A DNA stretch of 64,000 nucleotides from Accumulibacter sp. GTDB taxonomy: Bacteria > Pseudomonadota > Gammaproteobacteria > Burkholderiales > Rhodocyclaceae. The notes beneath the pieces are model-generated. The model was not told the DNA's origin, did no database searches, and saw nothing but the letters and a program-made list of their open reading frames with translations. Made by a program: the position numbers and the translations under genes. Numbering within the stretch: position 1 is the stretch's first letter; each line of letters begins with the position of its first letter. Shown here one piece after another: positions 25,130-33,442 of the stretch. Location: positions 1,302,001 to 1,366,000 of the forward strand of contig NZ_JAZKUG010000001.1 in the NCBI RefSeq assembly GCF_036625195.1, read 5' to 3'.

Positions 25130-26032
25130 ATGAGTGCTCGTCAACTCGACCTCTTTCTCGATTCACGCGAGGTGGTGCTGGTCAACGATGTCGTCGCTGC
25201 CTTTCGCGCAGGCGAGTGCGCGCGGGCGCGGAACGCACTTGCGGCCCTGCGCGCCGAGTCGCCGGAACGATCCGAACTGGCGCCTTTCGCGGTTCTCCTC
25301 GCCTTCCTCGAGAAGCTTCGCGAGAGCGATTTCGCAACCCCCGACGGCGACGGCCTCGCGCAGCTGCTCGGCGAGATCGACGCGGTCGTCGTTCCTGCCA
25401 CCCAGGCTCTCGGCAGCGAGGCAAGGGGATTCCTCGACCGGATCTGGCGAAGGCTCGCAACCGCCGCTGCCGGCCAGCCGTTTGACCCGGCGCGCCCGCA
25501 GATCCACGCTGCCGCTTTGTACCTGCGGGCGCACGCCGGTGCTGAAGCCGAGGGCGCGGCGAGCCGCATCGCCGACGGCTGGAATGATCCGCTGATCCTG
25601 CGCTGGCGAGCACTGGCCCGCTACCGCGTTGGTGGTTTGCAGGCAGCCCGCTGGCAGATCTTTTCGCTCGCCTGGTTCGCTACCGACTCCTTCCCGCAAC
25701 TGCTCGCCGAACTCTCTGCACCGGAGCTGGAGAGCGACTGGCGGCGCTTTCACTCTGCAATCGAGATGCCTGACGCGTCCTGGTTTCCTGCCTGGTGTCT
25801 GCTCCCTCATCCCGAGTTCGTCGCTGCGCTCGCCGGCGAGATCTCGCCGCCGATCAGGCGGGCCGCCGCAGGCATCCCGGGGTTGGGCGCCTTCCTGGCG
25901 CTGACGAAGATTCTCGCCATCGAACCGGGCGGCTACAGCCGGGCGCTGGTCGACGAAAGAGCGAGGCTGCAGGCGATCGACGCCACTTTCTTTGCCGCCT
26001 ACATGCGCTCGCGCACGGTCCGACATCGCTAG
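25130..26032 (+). CDS. Conserved-looking protein of unknown function between tolA and tolB
   Basis: I do not recognise this 300-residue protein. ATG 25130 follows a GGAGG box nine bases upstream and begins MSARQLDLFLDSREVVLVND. No signal peptide or membrane segment is seen. The protein is rich in Ala, Arg and Leu and looks helical, with segments such as FRAGECARARNALAALRAESPE that resemble a TPR hairpin, and a later stretch GIPGLGAFLALTKILAIEP. It sits 52 bp after tolA on the same strand, and 116 bp separate it from tolB, which has its own promoter-like sequence. Placement suggests co-transcription with tolQRA, but a Tol function is only inference. Codon use looks like its neighbours. Confidence 0.75.
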   Translation: MSARQLDLFLDSREVVLVNDVVAAFRAGECARARNALAALRAESPERSELAPFAVLLAFLEKLRESDFATPDGDGLAQLLGEIDAVVVPATQALGSEARGFLDRIWRRLATAAAGQPFDPARPQIHAAALYLRAHAGAEAEGAASRIADGWNDPLILRWRALARYRVGGLQAARWQIFSLAWFATDSFPQLLAELSAPELESDWRRFHSAIEMPDASWFPAWCLLPHPEFVAALAGEISPPIRRAAAGIPGLGAFLALTKILAIEPGGYSRALVDERARLQAIDATFFAAYMRSRTVRHR

Positions 26033-26079
26033 CACGACCGTCGCCGGGGCTGGCGCCGCCTGCAGGACGGGCCGCCGGA

Positions 26080-26122
26080 TAACGTATCGTTACAAATCAG
26101 GAGCATCCATAGACGATATAAT
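26080..26122 (+). promoter_or_regulatory. Candidate tolB promoter with upstream palindrome
   Basis: TATAAT at 26117-26122 lies 26 bases before ATG 26149. No good -35 is seen at 17 bp, and TTACAA (26090-26095) is 21 bp away. The perfect palindrome TAACG-TAT-CGTTA at 26080-26092 overlaps the -35 zone and could be an operator. Confidence 0.4.
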
Positions 26123-26148
26123 CGCGCCTTCCGTGATGGACATGCGCG

Positions 26149-27441
26149 ATGTCTGAGTTTTCGATCAAACTGGGTTTTCTTCGGCTGTTCGCTCTCGCTG
26201 CCCTGGTTCTGCTGCTGCGACCGGCGCATGGCCAATTGACGGTCGAGATCACCGGTGCCGGTGCCAACCGCATTCCGGTGGCGATCGCCGATTTCGGTGG
26301 CGATCCTGCTTCCTCGCGCATCATCACCTCCGTCATACGGGCCGATCTCGAACGCAGCGGCCTCTTCAGGATGGTCGACACCAGCGGCGTCGCGATGACC
26401 GAGGCGACCGCCCCGGTCTTCACTGACTGGAAGAATCGCGGCGCCGATGCGCTCGCCGCCGGCAGCATCGGCGCCAGCAACGGAGGCCGCGAGGAGGCAC
26501 GCTTTCGCCTTTTCGACGTCACCAAGCAGTCGGTTCTCGGAGGTTCCGCCTTCGTCACCTCGAAGGCGACGCTGCGCGCTGCGGGACATCGCATCGCCGA
26601 CATCATCTACGAAAAACTGACCGGTGAGCCGGGCGTGTTCTCGACCCGGGTCGCCTACGTCGTCCGCGCCGGCGCGGCCCGCTATGAACTGCACATCGCG
26701 GATGCCGATGGCCAGAATGCACAGGTGGCGCTGATCTCACGGGAGCCGATCATCTCGCCTTCCTGGTCGCCTGACGGCGGCCGCCTGGCGTATGTCTCCT
26801 TCGAAAACAAGAAGCCCGTCGTCTACGTCCATTCGCTGGCTTCGGGCAAGCGGGTCGTCGTCGCCAATTTCAAGGGATCGAATTCGGCCCCGGCCTGGTC
26901 ACCGGATGGTCGCCGGCTGGCGGTGGTCCTGAGCAAGGACGGTGGTTCGCAGATATTCCTGGTCAACGCCGACGGTTCGGGAGCGCAGCGCCTGACGACC
27001 GACAATGCGATCAACACCGAGCCCAACTTCTCGACGGATGGCCAGCACGTCTATTTCACTTCGGATCGCGGTGGCAGTCCGCAGATCTACCGCATGAGCG
27101 TCAGCGGTGGCGATGTGCAGCGAGTCAGTTTCGAAGGTACCTACAACGTCAGTCCGCGCATCTCGCCCGATGGCAGGTCGATGGCCTTCATCAGCCGCCG
27201 CGACGGGGGCTTCCGCCTGTCGGTGATGGATCTGGCGAGTCGCCAGGTGCAGGTGCTCACGGATTCGAACAAGGATGAATCGCCGACCTTCTCGCCGAAT
27301 GGCCGGATGGTTCTGATCGCCACCGAGATGGGCGGCCGCGGGGTGCTCTCGGCGGTCTCACTCGATGGCCGCATCAAGCAGCGCCTCTCCATACCCGCGG
27401 GCGACGTCCGCGAGCCGGCATGGGGCCCTTACAATCGCTGA
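26149..27441 (+). CDS. tolB: Tol-Pal periplasmic beta-propeller protein TolB
   Basis: This 430-residue periplasmic protein links TolA to Pal. A signal peptide ends near RPAHG, and mature TolB starts QLTVEITGAGANRIPVAIADFGG. The N-terminal domain spans roughly residues 28-150. The propeller follows, with repeated WSPDG(G/R)RLA and FSTDGQ / ISPDGRS units typical of TolB. The C-terminus ends PAGDVREPAWGPY, the family ending. The motif position and order (tolB-pal-cpoB) are standard. Confidence 0.96.
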   Translation: MSEFSIKLGFLRLFALAALVLLLRPAHGQLTVEITGAGANRIPVAIADFGGDPASSRIITSVIRADLERSGLFRMVDTSGVAMTEATAPVFTDWKNRGADALAAGSIGASNGGREEARFRLFDVTKQSVLGGSAFVTSKATLRAAGHRIADIIYEKLTGEPGVFSTRVAYVVRAGAARYELHIADADGQNAQVALISREPIISPSWSPDGGRLAYVSFENKKPVVYVHSLASGKRVVVANFKGSNSAPAWSPDGRRLAVVLSKDGGSQIFLVNADGSGAQRLTTDNAINTEPNFSTDGQHVYFTSDRGGSPQIYRMSVSGGDVQRVSFEGTYNVSPRISPDGRSMAFISRRDGGFRLSVMDLASRQVQVLTDSNKDESPTFSPNGRMVLIATEMGGRGVLSAVSLDGRIKQRLSIPAGDVREPAWGPYNR

Positions 27442-27480
27442 CCAGGCATTCCGATGGCAAACATAGCGCAGGAGAAATTC

Positions 27481-28008
27481 ATGAAACGACTCGTCATACC
27501 GGCCGCTCTGGCCCTTCTGGTCGCCGCTTGCAGTTCGACGCCGGAGGGCGGTGATCAGTCAGGCGCGCCGGTCGAATCCCGCGCTGGTGGCCCTTCGGTA
27601 GCCACGGTGACGACGGGGGGCGTCGATGGCGGCAGGTTGCCGGCTGTCCTCACCGATCCGAAAAGCATTCTCTCCAAGCGCAGCGTCTATTTCGATTACG
27701 ACAGCTACGAAGTGAAGGCCGAGTACAAGGATCTGGTGACGGCGCATGCCAAGTTTCTGACCGAGAACCGCCAGTTCCGCATGCTGATCCAGGGAAACAC
27801 CGACGAGCGCGGCAGTCGTGAGTACAACCTGGCGCTCGGCCAGAAGCGAGCCGACGCAATCAAGAAGATGATGGCCCTGCTCGGCGCTCGCGAGGACCAG
27901 CTCGAAGCCGTCAGCCTGGGTGAGGAGAAGCCCAAGAACGAGGGTCACGGCGAAGCCGCATGGGCAGAGAACCGTCGCGGTGACATGCTCTACAGCGGCG
28001 AGTTCTAG
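27481..28008 (+). CDS. pal: Peptidoglycan-associated lipoprotein Pal
   Basis: This 175-residue outer-membrane lipoprotein has a lipobox LVAAC with the lipidated Cys at residue 17. A flexible linker follows, then an OmpA-like domain (about residues 65-175): VYFDYDSYEVK, GNTDERGSREYNLALGQKRADAIKKMM, and the usual end ENRRGDMLY. The OmpA-like aspartate and arginine that hold diaminopimelate are in TDERG and the NLALGQKRA segment. I chose ATG 27481, behind CAGGAG, because it puts the signal peptide at the N-terminus. An in-frame ATG at 27454 was rejected. Confidence 0.96.
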   Translation: MKRLVIPAALALLVAACSSTPEGGDQSGAPVESRAGGPSVATVTTGGVDGGRLPAVLTDPKSILSKRSVYFDYDSYEVKAEYKDLVTAHAKFLTENRQFRMLIQGNTDERGSREYNLALGQKRADAIKKMMALLGAREDQLEAVSLGEEKPKNEGHGEAAWAENRRGDMLYSGEF

Positions 28009-28048
28009 AGTGTCGGCAGGGCTGCTGCGCTCCGCCGTGCGGGGAACA

Positions 28049-28813
28049 ATGGCTCGCCGCCTGGCCCTGGCTGGCCTGTGCGCCACCGTGCTCGCCGTCC
28101 GGCCGGCGCAGGCTGGCCTCTTCGATGACGACGAGGCACGGCGGCAGGTCAAGGATCTGGCGATCAAGACCAGCGAACGCCTCGACACCGTTGCCAAGGG
28201 TCAGATCGAGCTGGCCAATCAGATCCAGGCCCTGCGCGACGAGAATGCCCGTCTGCGTGGTCAGGTCGAGACCCTCACCTACGAACTCGATGCGGCCCGC
28301 AAGCGACAGCAGGACTTCTACGTCGATCTCGACGGACGTCTGCGCAAGCTGGAACCGCAACCGGCTGCCGGCAGCGATCCGAAACCGCCTGCGGACGACG
28401 GCAAGGCGCCCGCCGAGCCGCCCAGGAAGGCGGCCAGCGATCCTGCGGCCGAAGCGCGTGAGTACGAGGCGGCGCTGAACCTGTTTCGCGCCAACAAGCT
28501 CAAGGAGGCGGCAGCGGCCTTCGAAGCCTTCGCGCGTGCGCATCCGGAAAGCAGCCTGACGCCCAACGCTTTCTACTGGCTGGGCAATGCCCAGTACTCG
28601 CTGCGCGACTGCAAGAAGGCAATCGATGCCCACCGCATCGTTGCCAGCAAGTGGCCCGCGAATTCGCGGGCACCCGAGGCCTTGCTGAACATCGCCACCT
28701 GCCAGCAGGAACTTGCGGACGCCAAAGGAGCGAAGGCGACGCTCGAGGCCGTCGTCGCCAAGTATCCGGACAGCGCCGCTGCCAGCACCGCCAGGCAGCG
28801 CCTGAAGAAGTAG
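28049..28813 (+). CDS. cpoB: Cell division coordinator CpoB (YbgF)
   Basis: This periplasmic protein of about 254 residues coordinates Tol-Pal with peptidoglycan synthesis. A signal peptide, MARRLALAGLCATVLAVRPAQA, is followed by an N-terminal coiled coil (DTVAKGQIELANQIQALRDENARLRGQVETL, positions about 40-80). A C-terminal TPR domain follows: YEAALNLFRANKLKEAAAAFEAFARAHPES, then YWLGNAQYSLRDCKKAI and later SRAPEALLNIATCQQEL. ATG 28049 was preferred because the GTG at 28010 puts residues before the signal peptide. It ends five bases before queE. Confidence 0.92.
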   Translation: MARRLALAGLCATVLAVRPAQAGLFDDDEARRQVKDLAIKTSERLDTVAKGQIELANQIQALRDENARLRGQVETLTYELDAARKRQQDFYVDLDGRLRKLEPQPAAGSDPKPPADDGKAPAEPPRKAASDPAAEAREYEAALNLFRANKLKEAAAAFEAFARAHPESSLTPNAFYWLGNAQYSLRDCKKAIDAHRIVASKWPANSRAPEALLNIATCQQELADAKGAKATLEAVVAKYPDSAAASTARQRLKK

Positions 28814-28817
28814 GCCG

Positions 28818-29477
28818 GTGACGGCCTCGATCCGAGCTTCTGCGCTCACCGTCAACGAAATCTTTCTGTCGCTGCAGGGCGAAAGCACGCGGGTCGGCTT
28901 GCCGACTGTCTTCGTTCGCCTGACGGGCTGCCCCCTGCGCTGCAGCTGGTGTGACACCGTGTACGCGTTCGAAGGGGGGCGGAAGATGACCCTGCCGGAA
29001 GTGCTCGCCGAAGTCGCCGGCTACGGCGTCCGCCATGTCTGTGTCACGGGCGGAGAGCCGCTGGCGCAGAGGAACTGTCGCCAACTGTTGCACGAGCTCG
29101 CCGACGCGGGTCATTCGGTATCGCTGGAGACATCGGGTGCGCTTGACATCGCCGGTGTGGACCAGCGCGTATCGCGCATCGTCGACCTCAAGGCGCCCGG
29201 TTCCGGCGAATGCGAGCGGAACCGATGGCAGAACCTGGCACTTCTGACAGCAGACGACGAAATCAAGTTCGTCGTGCGTGACCGCCTCGACTATGATTGG
29301 GCGCGCCGCCAGATCGCCGAGCGCCGGCTTGCCGCGATCTGCACTGTGCTTCTGTCGCCGGTGGCCGGCGACTTGGCGCCCGCGACCCTCGCAGGGTGGA
29401 TCGTCGACGATCGCCTGCCGGTGCGCTTCCAGCTCCAACTGCACAAGATCCTCTGGGGCGACGCGCGCAGCCGCTGA
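28818..29477 (+). CDS. queE: 7-carboxy-7-deazaguanine synthase QueE
   Basis: This 219-residue radical SAM enzyme converts carboxy-tetrahydropterin to 7-carboxy-7-deazaguanine, the precursor of queuosine in tRNA. The [4Fe-4S] cluster motif CPLRCSWC provides C38, C42 and C45, in the standard CxxxCxxC spacing. FLSLQGEST, VTGGEPL and SLETSG are also family motifs. The start is GTG 28818, five bases after the cpoB stop. Other que genes are not in the window. Linkage to tol-pal is common in proteobacteria. Confidence 0.93.
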   Translation: MTASIRASALTVNEIFLSLQGESTRVGLPTVFVRLTGCPLRCSWCDTVYAFEGGRKMTLPEVLAEVAGYGVRHVCVTGGEPLAQRNCRQLLHELADAGHSVSLETSGALDIAGVDQRVSRIVDLKAPGSGECERNRWQNLALLTADDEIKFVVRDRLDYDWARRQIAERRLAAICTVLLSPVAGDLAPATLAGWIVDDRLPVRFQLQLHKILWGDARSR

Positions 29478-29578
29478 TCGAGGACGGTTGCCTGATCCCG
29501 GCGGGAGGCGGTCAACCGACCGGCAAGACTGCCTCCACCCGGGTCCGGCTCTTCGGCATGGACACAGGGGCGCTCCGC

Positions 29579-30691
29579 TTACTGCTTGGCTGCCGGATGC
29601 GTCCCGCGGGCATCTGCGTTCTCACCGCGCAGCCACTGTCGCCACGGCTCCTCAGGCCTGAATGCCAAGACCCGTCCGTCGTGCCTGTCGGCGACGAGCA
29701 CCTCGTCAGCGGTGAATAGAGCGGTGTCGGCATGGGCGAGCGCGACGGCGCAAGGTCGGCGCAGGCCGGCGTGCCGTAGCATGCCGATCGTTCGTCCGGC
29801 GCACGAAACGAGGCGCAGGGCACCCGCCTGCAGACCTGTGGTGTCGCCTGATTCCGCGACGACGAAGCCGGGTGGGACGGCGTCGAAATGGGCGAAAAGC
29901 CGCAGCGGTGCGATCTCGATGATCTCGGAGGTGCTCGCGCTGCCATCGGGATTGAACGGCACGTGGCCGAGGACGGCGGAACTGACGCCGTTTCCCGTGT
30001 AACAGAGCCCCTGCTCGCGCAGCCTCAGGCCATTCGGCTTGCACCCCGGCGGGCGGTGCCAGAGCGTACAGCGGGTGCTGTCGGCAGAGCCGTCGGTCGC
30101 GACGCGATAAATGGCGGCGGCGAAACCCGGTGCGCTGTTGGCGACGTAGAGGCAGGAGTGCTGCGGATCGATGGCCAGGCCGTTGGCCAGGAAGTTGCTG
30201 CCCAGTCCGCCGGACCCTGCGTCTGGCGCCAGCGATGCCAGTCGCTCGGTGAACGCGAGGGGCGTCCGCCGCAGGTCGCAGCGCAGGATCCATGATTCGA
30301 CGCGAAAGCTGAACGCCGCCATGTAGAGTTGCAGCAGGCACTTGGCCACCTGCTCGACATCGTTGAGGTCGTTGAGGATCGTCCTGACGAGCGGATTGTC
30401 GCTTTGGTGAAGATGCGCGCAGGCGAGGTACAGGAAATCGCCGTCGGTCGCCATGCCGTTCTTCATGCAGTCGGTCGGCACACCGTCCACGGCGAAGGCG
30501 ACACGTTCCGTCCGACTGCTCCCGTCAGCCGACGCGAGCAGTTCGAATACGCCATCGCGCCCGCTGGCGAAGAGTCGCTGGTTGGGCGTCAGGACGAGGC
30601 TGTCGATGCTCGCGATCTGACTGCACAGCGTTCTGAGAGAACCGCCCACCGTCGCGGGTTGCGAAAGGAGAGAGGTGTAGAAGGGGATCAT
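29579..30691 (-). CDS. Predicted beta-propeller (SMP-30/NHL-like) protein, unknown function
   Basis: I do not assign a function. This 370-residue protein has repeats typical of propeller proteins: LVLTPNQRLFASGRDGVFELL, NGLAIDPQHSCLYVANSAPG, PNGLRLREQGLCYTGNGV, and the C-terminal FTADEVLVADRHDGRVLAF. No signal peptide is obvious, so it may be cytoplasmic. ATG 30691 has an AGGT box seven bases upstream and gives MIPFYTSLLSQ. A longer frame reaches 30766 but adds atypical residues. It lies convergent to queE across about 100 bp and diverges from the capD-like gene. Confidence 0.6.
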   Translation of the reverse strand: MIPFYTSLLSQPATVGGSLRTLCSQIASIDSLVLTPNQRLFASGRDGVFELLASADGSSRTERVAFAVDGVPTDCMKNGMATDGDFLYLACAHLHQSDNPLVRTILNDLNDVEQVAKCLLQLYMAAFSFRVESWILRCDLRRTPLAFTERLASLAPDAGSGGLGSNFLANGLAIDPQHSCLYVANSAPGFAAAIYRVATDGSADSTRCTLWHRPPGCKPNGLRLREQGLCYTGNGVSSAVLGHVPFNPDGSASTSEIIEIAPLRLFAHFDAVPPGFVVAESGDTTGLQAGALRLVSCAGRTIGMLRHAGLRRPCAVALAHADTALFTADEVLVADRHDGRVLAFRPEEPWRQWLRGENADARGTHPAAKQ

Positions 30692-31389
30692 GGGGAACCT
30701 CGAAAGCCGAGCGCCGTCACCCTGGGCCGCCAATCCGAGACAGCCGCGAGAGAGCTTGGCCGCCATTGGCAGCGGATTGCACCGGGCGGATACCTGCCCC
30801 GGCCGGCCGATTCTGCTCTTGCGGCACGGCTGCCGCCAATAGTTTCTGCTTATGCGATCACGCCGGGACTAACTCGTGCAGACGGGCTGAGTCACGACGA
30901 GGCAGTCGGCATCCGGCAATGTCCATCATCCTGGCGGCAACAGGTGCTGCAGCAGGCCGGCTGTAGTACGATGTGCGAGCGGCACAGTCGTGATCGGCCA
31001 AGACAGGCAGTTGGCCCCAGGCCTCCGATCGGTGCCGCGGCATCATGCGGACGCGTGGTGCGAACGGCGCTTGCCGCCGCTGCTCCTTTCCGTCTGGAGT
31101 CTCATGTTTGCTGCGTGGCCGCTGATCAATCGGCGACCGGCACCCGGGCAACCGGGCGTCGGCGCTTGTTGGTGCGCATTCCTGAGGCCGACGGCGAGCG
31201 CATCGGGTGCCGCCCGGCATGAGCCGGTCCGTCGTGCCCACTTGGGGTTCGCGCATGTTCCCGGGCCGCCTTTGCGCAGCCGAAATCCTGCCCCAGGGAA
31301 GCAGGGGTCTCGCTGGCCGCGCCGGCCACCGATTGGCGCGTGTGCAGTGGCTCCTCTTTGCAGTTTCCTGTCGCGGGGGCGTGCAGGCG
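30692..31389. other. About 700 bp without a recognisable gene
   Basis: This divergent intergenic stretch separates the propeller gene from the capD-like gene. Short open frames exist on both strands, but none has protein-like composition, a ribosome binding site with a sensible start, or family resemblance. It probably contains regulatory sequence for the capD-like gene. I cannot point to a convincing promoter. Confidence 0.5.
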
Positions 31390-33369
31390 ATGCCTAAGCT
31401 GTTGCCGGAACGCCTGTCGAACGCCCTGATCGACCTGCCGCGCCGCAACAAGCAGGCACTGATGCTTGCCGGTGATGCCGTGCTGCTGATCGCTTCACTC
31501 TGGGCAGCCTATGCCCTGCGCTTCGGTGAATGGTTCCAGCCGAATCGCTCGCAGCTGCTGCTGATGGCCATCGCGCCCGTGCTGGCGATGCCCGTCTTCC
31601 TGAAGATGGGCCTGTATCGCTCGGTGATCCGGTATCTTGGCGAGCAGGCCCTGTGGTCGGTGGTCAAGGCGATGTCGCTGGCAGCACTGCTCTGGGCGGC
31701 GCTGGCGTTCATGACGCAGATGACGGGCGGCCAGGGGGTGCCGCGCGCGGTGCCGCTGCTCTACTGGCTCATCGGCACGGTTCTCGTCGCCGGCTCGCGC
31801 TTCTCGGCCCGCTGGCTGCTGTGGTTTCCGGTGCGCAGTCGCTTTGCCGGGCGCCAGGTGCTCATCTACGGTGCCGGCGAGGCCGGACGGCAGCTTGCCG
31901 CTTCGCTGCGTCGCGGCCGCCAGCTCTTTCCGGCCGGTTTTCTCGACGACGATGGCACGTTGCAGGGCAAGGATATCGGCGGTTTGCGCGTCTATGCGCC
32001 CGAACAGCTCGAATCGCTGATCAACCGCTTCGACATCCACGATGTCATCGTCACCCTGCCTTCGGCCTCGAATGCCCGCCGCCGTGAGGTCGTGTCCGAA
32101 CTGGAGCGGCATCCGGTGCGGGTACGCATCCTCCCCTCGCTGACGGACATCGCCAGTGGCCGGCATCTGGTCAACATGGTGCGCGAAGTCGACATCGGTG
32201 ACCTGCTCGGGCGGGACCCGGTGGCCGCCGATCCCGCCCTGCTCGGGCGCTGTGTGCGCGACAAGGTGGTCCTCGTCACCGGTGCCGGCGGTTCGATCGG
32301 CTCCGAACTGTGTCGGCAGATTGCGGCTCTGGCACCGGCGCGCCTCGTCCTGCTCGAAGCAAGCGAACATGCGTTGTACCAGATTGATCGCCTGCTGCGC
32401 TCAATCGGCGAGCAGGAGGTGGTGCCCACCCTTGGCTCGGTCGGCGATGCCGACCTGGTGGCACGATTGCTCGCCACTCACCGCGTCGATACCATCTATC
32501 ACGCTGCCGCCCACAAGCACGTGCCGCTGGTCGAGGCCAACGTTCTCGAAGGAGCGCGCAACAATGTCCTGGGCACGCTGACCGTTGCCCGGGCCGCGTT
32601 CGACGCGGCGGTCGCGACCTTCGTCCTCATCTCGACCGACAAGGCGGTGCGGCCGACGAACGTCATGGGTGCGAGCAAGCGTCTCGCCGAGCTGGTGGTG
32701 CAGGACTTCGCCCGCCGTGCCAGCGCTGGGGAAACCGGCCAGCGATTCTGTGCCGTGCGCTTCGGCAACGTGCTCGGGTCGAGCGGTTCGGTGATTCCGT
32801 TGTTCAGGGAGCAGATCGCCCAAGGGGGGCCGGTGACCGTCACCCATCCGGAGGTGACGCGCTACTTCATGTCGATCCATGAGGCGGTCGAACTGGTGAT
32901 CCAGGCCGGCAGTCTGGCGGCCGGTGGCGAGATCTTCCTTCTCGACATGGGCGATCCCGTGCGGATCGTCGATCTTGCCCGCAACATGATCCGCCTGGCA
33001 GGGCAATCCGTGCGGGACGAGGCCAATCCCGACGGCGATGTCGAGATCGTCATGAGCGGCCTGCGCCCGGGCGAGAAGCTGTACGAAGAACTGCTGATCG
33101 CCAGCAGCAACGCCGAGGGAACCTCCCACCCGAAGATCATGAGGGCAACCGAACCCGGGCTGGAAGCCGAGGCGCTGGCCGGGTTGATCGATGCCCTGCG
33201 GGCGGCGATGGCGGTCGGTGACACGGCAGCAGTGAGGACCATGCTGATGCGGGTCGCCGGCGATCGTCGCTGCGCGCCAGCGGCCGCTCCGCCCGCCCGT
33301 CCATCCGGGCGCGGAACGACGCGGCCGATGGCCGGGGTGACCGACCCGCCCTCAGCCCCCCCATGCTGA
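31390..33369 (+). CDS. Membrane-bound NDP-sugar 4,6-dehydratase, CapD/WbpM type
   Basis: This 659-residue protein has four N-terminal membrane segments (ALMLAGDAVLLIASLWAAYALRF first). A CoA-binding-like domain follows with LIYGAGEAGRQLAASL, and then a dehydratase domain from about residue 295. The second Rossmann motif is VLVTGAGGSIGSELCRQI. The active site shows LISTDKAVRPTNVMGASKRLAE, where SxDK replaces SxSK, with the following methionine in place of the usual tyrosine (as in WbpM/FlaA1 large enzymes). It makes 4-keto-6-deoxy sugars, usually UDP-QuiNAc or UDP-FucNAc precursors, for O-antigen or capsule. ATG 31390 is used; the open frame back to 31207 adds unlikely sequence. Confidence 0.9.
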   Translation: MPKLLPERLSNALIDLPRRNKQALMLAGDAVLLIASLWAAYALRFGEWFQPNRSQLLLMAIAPVLAMPVFLKMGLYRSVIRYLGEQALWSVVKAMSLAALLWAALAFMTQMTGGQGVPRAVPLLYWLIGTVLVAGSRFSARWLLWFPVRSRFAGRQVLIYGAGEAGRQLAASLRRGRQLFPAGFLDDDGTLQGKDIGGLRVYAPEQLESLINRFDIHDVIVTLPSASNARRREVVSELERHPVRVRILPSLTDIASGRHLVNMVREVDIGDLLGRDPVAADPALLGRCVRDKVVLVTGAGGSIGSELCRQIAALAPARLVLLEASEHALYQIDRLLRSIGEQEVVPTLGSVGDADLVARLLATHRVDTIYHAAAHKHVPLVEANVLEGARNNVLGTLTVARAAFDAAVATFVLISTDKAVRPTNVMGASKRLAELVVQDFARRASAGETGQRFCAVRFGNVLGSSGSVIPLFREQIAQGGPVTVTHPEVTRYFMSIHEAVELVIQAGSLAAGGEIFLLDMGDPVRIVDLARNMIRLAGQSVRDEANPDGDVEIVMSGLRPGEKLYEELLIASSNAEGTSHPKIMRATEPGLEAEALAGLIDALRAAMAVGDTAAVRTMLMRVAGDRRCAPAAAPPARPSGRGTTRPMAGVTDPPSAPPC

Positions 33370-33384
33370 TCGAGGCGGGTTTTT
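33344..33384 (+). terminator. Intrinsic-like terminator at the end of the capD-like gene
   Basis: ACCCGCC (33344-33350) pairs with GGCGGGT (33374-33380) in a perfect seven-pair stem, followed by TTTT. The 23-base loop is long, and the stem overlaps the capD-like stop codon. It would separate that gene from the hox operon. Confidence 0.5.
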
Positions 33385-33442
33385 CGTCGTTTCGTTTGAC
33401 CTGCGTCAGCACCACGGCTGCCAGGAACAGTAAGCTTGCGCA

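Noticed and set aside
31207..31389. Upstream extension of the capD-like frame
   Set aside because: Lacks a ribosome binding site and reads as low-complexity sequence before the first membrane segment. ATG 31390 fits the family length.
30858..31451. Minus-strand 197-codon frame in the long intergenic region
   Set aside because: Arg/Pro-rich, no ribosome binding site and overlaps the start of the capD-like gene.
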